In this document: positions 35,736 through 48,759 of the stretch, piece by piece
Numbering within the stretch: the stretch's first letter is position 1
How the letters are laid out: each line of letters opens with the position of its first letter
Source of the DNA: Lichenostomus cassidix
Taxonomy: Eukaryota; Chordata; Aves; Passeriformes; Meliphagidae
Direction of reading: 5' to 3'
Length of the DNA stretch: 64,000 nucleotides
NCBI GenBank assembly: GCA_008360975.2
Contig: CM039182.1
Coordinates: forward strand, 53,208,491-53,272,490
Translations under genes and position numbers: made by a program
The notes under the pieces: generated by a model
What the model saw: the letters and a program-made list of their open reading frames with translations, nothing else
Databases searched by the model: none
Told to the model about the DNA's origin: nothing

Positions 35736-38700
35736 CAGTGAATTCCAAGAAAACTAGGTAGCAATTAATTTTGAAAACAAAAAAATACAGTAAGCAGCAT
35801 TCAAAGCAACCCTTTGTTCAAGGAAGTTATATACTGAAGCATGTCTAAAACTTGGTCTGAAATCCCAGTGTTTATTATTGAGTCTACTAAAAACTTGCTT
35901 AGTGAATGAAGTCACATCTACTTAAGAAAAATATTTTAAAACAAACAGTGATGTTTTCTTACTTGATTTGATATACTTATTTGATTTGAGTCAGGCAACC
36001 AGTAGTCATAGATAGTCTCACAACTTCCATGCTATGGGGAAAGGAAAAAACACCTATTTAAACCCACCACTACTTTATGATGATGATTCAGCGAATGTTC
36101 AGATTAAAAAAAAAAAATCAACTTCTAAAGAACCAATTACTTCAGCATATAAACTCTCTTCAGGCTGAGAGACTTGATGAGATAGATATATACTTGTATA
36201 CCCTTCCTTCCCATACATGCAACAGACTTAAGTCATCAAACTTTAGATAAATGCAACAACTGGGTTAATTAAAAACTCTTTTGACCCCACAGTTACAGTT
36301 TATACAAACAGAAATAAGAGCTGGGCTCACACTCTGTAGGGCATTTCTCAGAACCTACACATCCTCTCGCTCAGTATATCAAAATTTGATGGCCTTATCC
36401 TGAGCATACTGTGGTAGTGTGAGACACCAAATAAAATTTCTTTGAAATCGACTGATGTCACTTTGATGAGCTGTAAGGTTAGGGAGCCAATGTCTATCTC
36501 CTGCAAGTACAGAAACTAATCCAAGAGTTTGAGGCACAAAGGACATGCATTATAGACTCCTAACACTGAGGCCTAAGAAAGACTGTGAGGTATTGAAAAT
36601 AGGCTCTTTTCTTCATACCCAAGGATAGCTTTTTGTTGTGTCCTTCTACAATGAAACACCCAGAAAGGCTAGGTCTTTGAACGGCCGTGATTGCAATGTA
36701 ATTTTTAAACACAACTGAGGATCTTATGAGAATGGAGCTCTTTTTTGAGAACTTAATATTCTCCATAACCAACGGATACTTAGATCACACTTTTCTCAGT
36801 GAAAATAGTATTAGCTAAAGGCATATCATTCATATATATATACACTTAAAAGAGCACCATAAAAATCCTACTCCTAAGCATCATTTGCTTGCTTGCAAAA
36901 AGGAAATATAGTGCAATCTAAGGGCACACTTGACTTATTTTCTGTCAGGCTCCTCCGTCATTCGGTAAAGATGTTCAAAAGCACTGTTATTTCTCATAAG
37001 GCTTTATTTCAATACACATCACTTAAATTACATGATAAAAAATTTAACTTCCCAACTTCTGTAGTGCTCTCACATCAGAAGTTTTCCAGAAGCATACCTA
37101 CTGCATCTATACAACACTTCTTCTCAGAGTTCCAACTTCATGGCTAAGAAGCCAAAATAGAGAAAATTAAGGATAAGCCCACTACATGAGGTTTTTCAGC
37201 TATTTTTAAAATATCACATTTTTTAGGTGCTCAAATAATACTTTAAACAGTTTCATTTACATCCATGAGAACTCAGCACTGCTATGTATTTTGCATATGG
37301 CGTCACAAGGCAGGTATTTAAAACATGAGGCACACACATGAAATGACCTTTTAATATTTTGATTGAAGAGACTTATCGAAAACCATGTGGGAACTGTGCG
37401 GCAGATGCAGGAAGAGATTCCTGTCTGGCATTCAACTTCTATAAATAGGAAGCCATATTTCTGCAACTTCTTACCTCTTTCACTACTTTTTATACTCTGA
37501 ATCAAATGGATTAAGGATTTGACTGACAACAACCTGGTTCACAAGGGACTAAATGCCCTCTTAGTGATCAGTCTAGTCTATCCTGCACGCTTCAGGAAGA
37601 GGGTACAGCAGAAAGACATTACCTGTTTTAAAAATATCACAGTGTGTATGAATTAGAGGTTCTTCAGTAAAGTTGGTGGTGAGTTCTCATGTTGATGTTG
37701 TTCATATTTATTGTAGCATTTCTAGAAATCAAAGTTCAGGCATTGAAAAAGCTTAAACATTTGATCTAGTGTAGTTAGACAATTCCTTATCAAGGTTTCA
37801 AGCAAAACTGGCACCTTTGGGTTTGCAAAATTCATAAAGGACTTGTGGAACATGGCAGCTGGTAAAAGCATGCATTGGGTGGGACTCCAGTCCTCTTTAC
37901 TAATAGCCAGCTTCTTTCCACTAACCTTAAAAACACACAACAGAAAAGACCATATCTATGACACTGCCATCAACTTTCTGCTCCAGTCTCTTGCAGAAAG
38001 AACTAATTCTCTAAAACGGAGCAGAAGAGTCCCCAGGCAAACGCTAGTTGTCAGAATATGTTGATATGGTAAAAAAAACCATATTTCTGGAAACTTGTTA
38101 TCCCCCATGAGTGTGTCATTTTACCAGAAATGTTTCCAATGCACTTGAGATTTAAGGAGACAACTGGAACTGGAAATTCTGTAAAGCTAAAGGCAAACGA
38201 AAACAAAACCTCATAATAGAAATTGTTGAGTTATCCCCTTTATTATGATTTTTCTTATCTGGACAATAGTTGCATATCAAATGTGTGCGCAGACAAAATC
38301 CTGTCATTAACATTACATATAGGGTTTTTTCAAGACTTCTCCACTATAAGCTTTCCACTAGTCATTGTAACAGAGGCAGGCCATGCACAAGCATGGCACA
38401 GTCACAGACCAGATTTCACTACAGCCAAAATTTAAAACACCCTTCCTATTAAAATATTCCCATACTAAAATACAAGTGCTGTTTCATTTCGAGACTTGCC
38501 TATAATATCTCGATATAGAACTCTCTTATACTAAATATATACTGCATAATTGTGTATATGTGAAAATCCCATACTACAAACAGTATTCAAATTGGATTTT
38601 CCATTTTACTTTTTCAAAATACATTCCATTTCTTAATCTATTCCCCTTTAGAACAGAATCTGCTTGTATAAAATTCCCACAGACCAAAAGCTTGAAAACA

Positions 38701-39239
38701 TTTGTAATTTAGTACAAAAGGGCTACTCTTGACAAAATTAAAGGGTTGGGTATGGCTGGTGGTGTGGTATTTTCTCATTGTACAGAATTTAAAAACTAAA
38801 GTAAAAATTTGTCTTGAGACAGCAAAGCCAGGCAACACACGTTTTCAACTTAGCAAGAGAGGCAGGAATAAAGCTGAATTTCTGATTCAAAATACACTTT
38901 AATTTTAGACATGATCATCCGGATGTTTCACTTTCAGTGAATAGGCATTTTTAAATGTAAAAACATTCCATCATAAGATTTCCAACCAGTTTTAGTGCTT
39001 ATTTAATGGACCCATGCAAAATTTAATTTCTCTCTTGTCTGTTATGAATTACTTCCAGACACATCATATTACCTCAGGCCTTCAATCAGCTGCTTTTCAG
39101 TTGCAGAAACCTCTACATGTAAAAAAACCTCCCTATAGTATTATGGACATGAATGTAATTTCATTCATCTTAGGACAGCCCTCAATATACCAAAAAAGTA
39201 CATTTCAACAAAGAACAACAAATAAAATATGGTCATATT

Positions 39240-39390
39240 AAAAAAAAAACCCAACAAAAATCAAATAAAAATAACCCCCAACCAAAATCAAACCCAAACC
39301 AGCAAAAAACCCACACAAATTAAAAAAAAAACCAAAACAAACGAAAAAACCCCAAAACCAAAAACCACCACCAAAACAAAAACACCCTAC
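39240..39390. repeat. A/C-rich low-complexity block
   Basis: About 150 bases consist almost wholly of A runs and CC/CCC/CCCC clusters, with no G beyond a few single bases. The Lys/Thr/Pro-rich open frame across it (39229-39426) is a composition artefact. On the minus strand, the SUGCT sense strand, it is a G/T-rich transcript segment. Confidence 0.85.
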
Positions 39391-41573
39391 ACATTTTATA
39401 ACTCTTGCTGGTTTATATGTTCATAATAATGAATGTAGAAGCTTTTACCAGATGCTAGGAAATTTTTGCCAGGATGCATATGAAATTACTTCCAAAATAA
39501 GAGACAATCTGGAGGTTAATAAAAAAAACAAACTACCACCTTCATAAGTTTCCACAAATACTAAACCTAAAATATCAAATAATTGCCAGCTATCAGATAT
39601 TTCAATACGCGATTTACCGTGACTTTTTTTTCTGATTCATATTCAGAGAAATAGCTACAGGAACTGTAATGGCCTTCTGGGACAGGAAGACTAAGGTTTC
39701 TGTAAAAAATGTTAAATTAATTTTTATAGTGATGCAAAGTCAGGGAAGGGTTGTTAAGGGATGGCCTCTTGCCACAGGGTGGAGTTTTGTTATGGTATCC
39801 TTTTAGAGTCTGCAGGTGTTTGGCAGAAGCTGAAATCAGGGCCAGCTGTGATATTTCAGCTCTGATATTTCCCTCCCCATATTTCTCAGAAGTGATGCAT
39901 GAGGATGATGTCTCACACCTGATGTACTCAACTTGTGTGGTATGACTGTAACTGTTGGGGGGGCATGGGGGAAATGCCACTGCATGGTTTTCATTTTATT
40001 TTCAGCTGACAACCTTCATATAGTAAAACTCATCAACATGAATAGATTCCATATAATAAAACACCAGCTAAAAATTTATTAAACTGCACATTTTTCTAGG
40101 TTGTTTTGCTGCTTTCTATATATGTCAGCCATTTAATTAAAATAAGAACACTATATAAAAGAATGCTGAAAGAAATTACAGTACAAAAAAGAGGGCAATG
40201 TTCTAAAGAAAAAAAAAACCAACCATCAGTTTCCTCGCTTAACCAGAAAAGATCTTTGCTCTTGCATACTTAGCTGCAGTACAGTGCGTACCTGTTTTTG
40301 TTTTGTTTTATCTTTTTGGAGAATTTTAATAGTTTCTATTAAAAATGGTATTCTCTTTTAAGTTTGTTTTGTTTGGAGAGCTTCAAACCACATTGTATTT
40401 CATACACATATTCCCCCAGGCATGTTAAATGGGACCATACTGAGGTTACTCATAAGATTTTTAAATGTTTTAAAATTTTTTTTAATGTTTGTACTATCTC
40501 AGCCTGGTTAAAAGAGCACATTTTTTAAAAATAATTTTTAAAACTTTCACTATATAAATTTTCATTAAAATAGTCTATACTTTACTATTTAGAGTTTGTA
40601 AGAACTTTCACAAACATTCCTTTCTCCCTCACATTTTTAAGAAATGTGTTCCCTTCACTAGTCAATCTGCTCTTTCTCTCAGCCGTTTTATGCATATATG
40701 CACAAGTACATGCATATGTCTGTACACAGACTGATTGACTTAGCAGTACAAATGCCTGTGGTATTCATTTTAACTTCACAAATGAATAAAAGATTATAAT
40801 CAGTGGGAAAAGTGGATATTTCACTCCATTCATGGAAAAACAGTATCACCTGGCACTCCAACTTAGTAAGAAATTTCCTGGGTTTTGGCAGCTCACTTGG
40901 AGTACAATTGAAGCTGTTAATGATATTAACAAAATGTCCTGGGATCAAAAAATGTGTTGTTTTACTTCAGTTTACAGAAGTTATAAAAACCACTCTCAGA
41001 CTTCAGAGACCTTTCTGTGGTCCGCTTTACAGCATTACAGACAGCTGAGCTGACACCATGCAGTGTATCTTGGTCACGAATGGTGGAAGACTACACTTAC
41101 AATGAAAGGTGTTTGCATTATGGACATAAAAATCCAAAGATCAAAGAGGAAGATTATGACAATAAATTAAGTAAATAAAATGTTTAGATCCAATCCTGAT
41201 GGTAACACACAAAATGGAAGTTGTTAGCAAAGCATATATATTATCTAGTAGAAGTAGATAAGATTTTGGCTAAACTGAAGTATCACTGGGTTTGATGTCT
41301 TTCTGGAGTCTTTGCAATTGGTGAAAGCAAATAGCAAAGAGAAGCAGATTACTGTATTATGATAAAGTCTAATTTTACATAACACCGTTTTTACATGTTG
41401 TTATACAGATTAGTATGCACAGTTATAAAATTCAAGTTGAATGACATCTTTCTTAGAATTGTGTTTTCTGATTTAAACTGAGTTTGAAAAAACACCATAT
41501 CATAATGGGAGCATTGGGAAGAATTATTACAAAGTTTTCATACTTGATGACTGGGTTCAGGTTTACACATAAT

Positions 41574-42637
41574 AAAATGGGTGGACTGATGAATGGGTGG
41601 ATGAAGAATTGGTTAGATTGTCACATCTAGAGGGTTTGGGTCAATGGCTCAGTGAGACATGATATTGGTGACAAGTGGTGTCCCTCAGGGGCACTTACTG
41701 GGTCCAGGGCTGTTTAATGTCTTCATCAATGACTGACAAAAGGATCAAATGCACACTTAGCAAGTTTGCAGATAGCATCAAGCTGAGGGGTGCAATTGAT
41801 ACACCTGAAGGATAGGATGCCATCCACAGGGACTCAGACAAGCTTGAGAAGTGGGCTGATGGGAACATCATGAGGTTCAACAAAGCCAAGTCCAAAGTCC
41901 TACATGTAGGTCGAGGAAACCCTCAGGATCAATATGGGCTGGGGCATGAGCAGATGGAGAGCAGCCCTGCCAAGAAGGAATAGGGGGAGTTGGTGGATGA
42001 GAGGCTGGACATGAGCCAGCAATGTGTGTTTGCATCCCGCAAAGCCAAACGTGTCCTAGGCTGCATCAAAGGAAGTGTGACCAGCAGGTCAAGAGTGAGA
42101 TCCTCCCCTTTTACTCTGCTCTCATAAGAGCCCACTTGGAGTATTGTGTCCAGCTCTGGGGTCCACACATAGGAATGAGCAAGATGGAGGAGTCCTGAGG
42201 AGTGCTTTGAAGATGATCAGAGGGCTGGATGGAGCACCTCTCCAATGAGGAAAGGCTGAGAGAATCAGGAATGTTCATCCTGGAAAAGACAAGGCTCCAG
42301 GGAGTCCCTGTTGTGGCCTTCCAGTACCTGAAAGGGGACTATAATGGTTTTTAGTGAGGCCTGTTGTCAAAGGACAAGGGTTAATGATTTTAAATTGAAA
42401 AAGAGTCAATTTAGATTAGTGATAGTAAAGTTTTTTACAATGAGGGTGGGAAAACACAGGAACAGATTGCCCAGAGAGGTGGTAGATGACTCATCCCTGA
42501 AAATATTCAAGATCAGGCTGGATGGGACTTCTGAGCAACCTGATTTTGTTTAAGATACCATTGCAGATTGCCAGTTGGTTGGAGTAGATGACCTGGGAAA
42601 GGTCCTTTCCAACTCAAAATATTCTATGATTCTATGG
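41574..42637 (+). mobile_element. CR1 LINE, 5'-truncated, with intact 3' terminus
   Basis: It carries a reverse-transcriptase tail: NGWMDEE-like, then VPQG, FADS and IKLRGAID segments, a [16 protein letters not shown] stretch, a CR1-like AHLEYCVQLWG segment, HLSNEERLRE-like, then NRLPREVVDDSSLKIFKIRL near the end (42344-42553). It closes with GGTCCTTTCCAACTC and the terminal ATTCTATGATTCTATGG at 42621-42637, diagnostic of CR1. The catalytic FADD reads FADS at 41765-41776. Several stops and frameshifts. It is the same general subfamily as the copy at 3720-4745. Confidence 0.92.
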
Positions 42638-42639
42638 AA

Positions 42640-44527
42640 AATCTTGCTGGGATTAGAGTATGTTTGTGTTGGTGGATGCTGGTTTTTTGCTTTTATACAT
42701 GAGATTTCATAGTGCAGAGGATACCTAGATTACAGTCTCTCAGGTGATAAACTTCTTTTTCTGTCAGACAGTCTCAGTCTTTTTTTTTTCTTCCCCCTAC
42801 TTCCTTTGAACTGAAAATTCCTGTGAGAAAATGCTTCTTTCAGAAACCAAACAAATGTATAACATGCAGCTACGCACAAATATTGGCATTCAATTTCCAA
42901 CAGCAATAAGAACACAGTGTCCAGGTGCCATGTATTTCAGAGAAGGGAGTAGAAAAGATAAACCTTTTCAAGCATGTTCATGAGGAAGAGATTAGGATGC
43001 CCATTTACAGGAAAATATTTTTAAAAACATGCCATATCTAACAGCAAAGCACTGTGATACCTTTCATAAATAGGCTAACTATATCAAGTAATAACCTGAC
43101 ACATACATATAAACAACAAATATATAATTATAACAATATATGCAAAAATAATATTTGGGTGAACTCTTAACAAGAGCAAGGTAGCCAAGATAACCTCTTT
43201 TCAATTTGGGAGGTAATAGCTCACGATATATAATGTTCTAAAAAGCGGTCTCTTTCAGGGTACGCTTAACTTCCTAAAATTCCAACCCTGGAAAAGTAGC
43301 CCAGAATATTTTTCCAATGTTGCCCCAAGCAGAGCCAAGTCTGAGTAAAATACTCTTCCTGTATGATCTTCAAAGCCCAACCTTAATCTCTGAGAAAGTT
43401 ATGAAGTGAAAAATTTGGCCCATGCATACTTTACAGCATGATACTACATCATTTTAAGAGAGTGTATTTATTTAATAAAAAAAGATTCTTTCCCTGTATT
43501 CACCTAACAAATATTATTTTATACCTCTAAAATATAATAATATTTGTAAGAAACATATTCATTATAAACATATTATTTTATGACAGGGAGTGTTTTGCCT
43601 GTCCTTATTTTCCCAACACTACAATCACAGTCATGACAAACACTTCTGACAGCAGTCATGGATACGTACAAAACTGGAAGAAAAAACAAAAGCAGTCAAT
43701 GATCTTTTTTTCTTGCCATTCTCATTAGTAAAAGTCAACTTAGAGGAGATTCATCACACACTAGAATATCCATAAAATACTCAGTAACACTACTCAAGAC
43801 AGTATAATTAAGTTTTTCTTGGGCCCTTTAACCCATCCTAAACCAGAGGGTAAAAAGCAGAGGAAGGATCAGGGACTATGCAGATAATATAACTCTAGAG
43901 ATACTAAAACATTAAAATATTGTTTATAATTAAGCACTACAATAAATAGTAATAATATAATATTCATTGAAATATTTTAAATTTAAAATAGATACATAGA
44001 TTAAGTGTTTTCAGCCACTAAAACTACTAGGCCAAGAAAAGTTTAAGATTCCTTCTTCATATGAATTTTGTGCTTAATTTTTCTGGTTCCAGTCAAAATG
44101 TTGCCCATTTTTTTCAAATAGAATTCATTCTGGTTATTCATACTCCATACAGAAAATTAGTTCTTTTGGGGCAGCAAAAAGGGAACTTTTCTGCATAATT
44201 ATGCGATAAAATGCAATTAGATACTATATTACAGTTTCTTTCTCTGTTTTACCAGACGGTTTTGAATACAGACTCTCTACATGAGACATGGAATACCTAT
44301 GGTTTAAGTCACTATAACAAAATTTATGTTCCCAAGCGTGTAATTTATTTAAGGATCTGTATTTCTTAATATGACATACTATTGGCTTAAACTCAATCCA
44401 TCCTAAAGCTCTGAAATCCCATTTTAAAGTAGCCAATTTCAGGTCTGACTGGCAGGAAAAGGGATCATTACTCAGCATTCATAAAACACATGTAATAATG
44501 TACAGGAAAGAGTTGGTGAGGACTAAC
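42640..44527. other. SUGCT downstream intron, proximal part
   Basis: This follows the donor at 44527 and is therefore inferred intron. It is AT-rich, with small AT-only inverted repeats around 43505-43580. I see no gene, exon or recognised mobile element. Confidence 0.6.
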
Positions 44528-44630
44528 CTGAGGATCCGAGAACACTTGCTGCATGTTGTTGATTGGGCCATATGGAACCCCACTCCCTTCAAAGAGCTGC
44601 AACCATTCGAGCGTCACTTTTTCTGAAAAC
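44528..44630 (-). CDS. SUGCT: SUGCT internal exon (third of three)
   Basis: This exon is 103 bases. The first base G completes the split Arg codon from the previous exon, then 34 codons end in phase 0. The acceptor is TTGCTCCTAG and the donor GTTAGTCCTC. It encodes [20 protein letters not shown] followed by [14 protein letters not shown]. The GVP(Y)GPINN motif is a hallmark of family III CoA-transferases and lies at the same place in human SUGCT. The intron to the preceding exon is 11,060 bases. The phase match across three exons, with no stop or frameshift, supports a functional gene. The next exon should begin with a segment like VLHNGLVMEM in human SUGCT; I did not find it at lower coordinates, so it is probably outside the window. 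Confidence 0.95.
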
Positions 44631-47600
44631 CTAGGAGCAAATAAGATTCTGGTTTCAACACTGTGCTTTCAGATTCTAAGAAATGTATAGCATGTCTCAT
44701 CCCTCTCACTGCTTCCATCCTCTCCACGGATTTCTTCCCAGTCAGTGAACAACAAAACAAAAATGTACCACATATGTTCTTCAGAAATGCAAAACCAAAG
44801 ACACAGGGGAAAGAACATCTCTGAACTGACTTCTATTTCTATCTGATATTCTGAAGTAATTCAGGACTGATGTAAAGCTAAATTTATCATCAGTTTCAAA
44901 TAAGGATCAATGGGTTTCCTCCAGTTCTTAATTATATTAATGTGCTTCACATTTGTTTTCCATTATGTACATATTTAACAACAAAAAGATATAGTGTGAG
45001 TATGAGTACCATAAAATACTGCTCATTAAAAGCTGATGTAAAGCGCCATTCAAAAACATACATTAGGATGAACAACCATATTTTTAGGTCAGATAACAAG
45101 ACTGATTACATATTTATTTGTTGTATGGTTGTACAACCTATCCTATAGCATATATACACTGTGCCTATATGTTGGCAAACACATTTCTCCAGGTCTTTGT
45201 ATCACATGCAAAAAGCTCAGCTTATTTCTTTCTAAGCATTCCGTTTCATAAGTCATAGCATCACTATTTCCCCTGTTTTGTTAAATAGTGTTTCTTTCTT
45301 CATCTGCCTAGTAGAGTTGCACACATTAAGAAAACACAATGTTGAAACAATTCCAGTCACTGAGTGATGGTATTTTCTGTAGTCGTCTGGGATCCTGAAT
45401 CAAAGGTGAACTTACTTGGAGATAGTTATTTTAAATTTCGTGAAGATAAATACCACAGAGCTCTATCAGCTTACTAGAAATCAAACATTGACTTCATGAT
45501 ACACCCAACACTGAAAAGAAATTAGATGCAATTTAAAGACCTGATGGAAATTAAATTAATAGAAAGCTTTAAAAGAAACACTCAATTACTGATATTCTAT
45601 AGCTACCAATTTGGTGTTGCTTAAGTGTAATTTGGAACATCAGTAACATTCAGCTTTACCTCTAGCACAAGTTGTGAATGGCCCTTTCTCAGAGCTAGAA
45701 GCTTTATTCCTGAAGTCAACAAATCATTCTAGCAGAAACGGAAGGAGCAATAAAAAAGAAAAATCAAAATAAAAAGCCTTAAAAGCGCAAAATGTATTAT
45801 AAAATGAAGCATGACTTGTGAATAAACGAAGCATAATGCAGCATAGCTTCTTAAGAAAACAGAGATAAGATTATTGCACAGTCTAATTATATGTAACGTA
45901 CTTCATTGAATACTAAAATGATTTCATGGTAAAGATGTAGTCAGCCATAAATATAGTGCTGCTGTTGGACACACCTAAATTGGTCCATCCAATTTAGTAC
46001 TCTGTTGTTAACCATACCTAGAACTGGGTACATTACAGAAAACTGTGAAAAAATAGGAAGATAACCTTCCTTCCTCCGTGATTGCAGCTATTAGGAAACC
46101 ATAATTTTAGTCTAAAATACAATTTGTCAAATGAGAATTCTAAAGGGAAATACAACAATTCTCATAATCCAACATATTCTTGATATTTGTAGCCTTCTAT
46201 TATTAAGGTTTGTGGCTCAAACTACTGCATAATGGAAATATGATTCACATGAAAAACTGTTTTCCAACAGTTACTGACGCTGGTTATATAAAACTATGCT
46301 GTTCCCTGCAACCAACTGAGATGCTTCACAATTCATGGCCCACTGACTCCCTTGTTATAAATGGAAAGCTTTTTCCAGGTATTTTTTGACACCTCAGATT
46401 CCACTATCTCATTTCTAACAAGACAGGACAGCTACACAAGGAATCCTGGACTGACCATCATAACCATGGTGCTGAACACCATCACTAAGAAATTATTGTA
46501 ATTCTTAACATATGTATCGACATTCAATTAATGTGTTAGTAGTGAATAAGTTCTGCTATGTTATGTCCCTGCACTTCTTTTTAAGAAAGGGTTTACAGAT
46601 ATCTTCCTGAGTCTAAAAAACTAAAACTTTTACATTTAAAGGATAGCCTGAAAATGTCTTTTCAAATAGGAGTGTGTATAATCAACATTGCATAACCAGT
46701 ATGCTACTTCCTAATGTTGTGGTAAATATGGATAATTTTCAAGACATACATTATTCTTCAGTAACAGCATTGTGAGTGACTCAATATACAGTGGAGTTGT
46801 ATATGTATGTTGCAGAGCACATGTATATGTTCCGAAAAATTTCTATGATTCTACATGAATTTCTACAATTCTAGCTTGTGCTTAGGCTTTTCCTTCCTAT
46901 GTAACAGACAAAAACCCACCACTATTTTGTAGAAAACAAGAGATTGTCTGTTTTTTAATGTACCTCTTTTGAATGGATCTAATACTTGTCTTAGTCTTGT
47001 TCATTAATTTATTTATTGATGGCTGGAGATAATTCCTAAAAGCATTCAACTCAAAGAGGTAAAATCCCACATTCTATTATCCTCAAGGGATACACACAGC
47101 ATTTCCTCTTGGAATTGAAACTTTTGATCTAACTCTGATGTAGAATAGATTCCTTTATTTGTGTCACAGACAGGCTGTCCAGAGCATATTGTTAAGCAAA
47201 CTGTTTAAAACCAAAACAGAACATCACCGCTGCCAATAAAGGTGTAGTATTCAGGTTTTGATAGCAACAGCATGCAACTATTTTGCTCATTCAACTATGT
47301 TTTATATATTGAAACATCTGCTGTACATCATTAAGGGAGAAATACTGTTTCAAAACCTGATTATGCCAACCTGCATGTATTATTCTCCCAACTAAATACA
47401 ATTTTTGATAAAGCTTACAAAAATAAATACCATAAGCTTTGCTTACAGTGAAGAGCTGATGTAGGTTACTAAGTATCCATTAATAACATGCTCAGAACTC
47501 CAAAAACATCAAGAGAAGACCTTCAACAGAAACTTCCAAGAAGTAAAAGACTGTCATTCACTCCTGAAAATGAAAGCTTGGCCAGCAGGAACTTAAAAGG

Positions 47601-48740
47601 TCTGCCCAACCTTTTTCTCTTAACATTTATTTTAAATTTTATTTCTATGCTTTGTCAATTGTTTTTTTAACAAATATTCTACTCTGTATATTTTTCTTTT
47701 AAGAAAAAGAAGTTATTTACTTTCTTTATATATACACATATAAAAATAAAATAACTGATGGAATCACATACCAAGTTAAGCAATGGCCCATATTCTAAAC
47801 CTGAGCTAGTAGGAAAAAAAAACCCTCAACTGTAGAGCGTCTGAACTCTGAAACATGACACTTGCAATGACACTCTTTACCTTAGTGGTAGTCAGAGACT
47901 GCAGGAGAGGTCAACACTGCAATTCACACTACAGCTTCATACATTTTCAGATGAGTGCTGTTTCCTATAAAATGTTCCATCAGCTACGTATATCCACACA
48001 ATCATATAATTGCCACCTAAATTACCTATGATTTATTTATATAAATGATTTAAACCTGTAGCTTAGCTTCCTGCAATTATTACCAGTATTTTAGAAGTAC
48101 AAAAGGATTTGCTTTTTACTGTACTATTTTGTGGTATGAAGCTCGAATGCAGGCTCTTTCTGAAAATGCCTCTGAAAAAGGAACGATATGTACCCCAATG
48201 ATGAACAAACCCATTGCTAGGGCATTTACTGCAAAGACTGAACTGAGGCTTATTTCATTAAGAAGTCAAAGTCTCCATCACGTCTTATTTGCATTCTAAG
48301 CAGTACTCTAAGCCTCCTCTGCACTGAATTACACAGCAGTCACGAAGATACTGAAGTTGCAGTATTGAAATGAGGCATTAGATTCCGGAACATTTAGAAT
48401 TAAGTTTATTTCATGCTTAAAAATATTTCAAGAATAGAAAGTGTAGCATAAGCTGAACTAATTGAAATTGGAAGAAAGCCAACTAAATATATTTTTCTTC
48501 AATTAGTAAATCTAGGAGGCATCATTAAATGAAAACATCTAAATTTAAACTATACACTCAGCAAATTCATCAAAAAACATTGCACAATATAAGAAAAATT
48601 CTCCAAAAGGCAAAAATTTAATTATTTTTTTTAAAAAAGATTTGCACCTTGTTTTCTTACACAAACTACAAGTGTAGTTTTGCTTTTTGAAAAACAGGAT
48701 GTACATTCCCCTCTACTTTCTAACAAATTCCAATTACACC

Positions 48741-48759
48741 AAAAAAAAAAAAAAAAAAA
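48741..48759. repeat. Poly-A run of 19
   Basis: Nineteen consecutive A. No retroposed gene precedes it on either strand that I can recognise. Confidence 0.9.

Larger units (their letters stand above)
28680..41570. other. Unassigned AT-rich sequence, probable SUGCT intron
   Basis: About 12.9 kb lie between two CR1 fragments. I searched the minus strand by eye for the missing C-terminal SUGCT exons and did not find them. What can be seen is a GATA/GATG tetranucleotide repeat at 32507-32549, a G-rich run at 33672-33696, a perfect 11-base inverted repeat at 35709-35735, a smaller one at 38064-38084, and an A/C-rich low-complexity block at 39240-39390. I recognise no protein-coding gene. Confidence 0.5.

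Noticed and set aside
39229..39426. Lys/Thr/Pro/Asn-rich open frame
   Set aside because: It is the translation of an A/C-only low-complexity block and not a real protein.
46846..46885. TTTCTATGATTCTACATG resembling a CR1 3' terminus
   Set aside because: Only the short terminal motif is present. No CR1 3' UTR sequence precedes it on either side.
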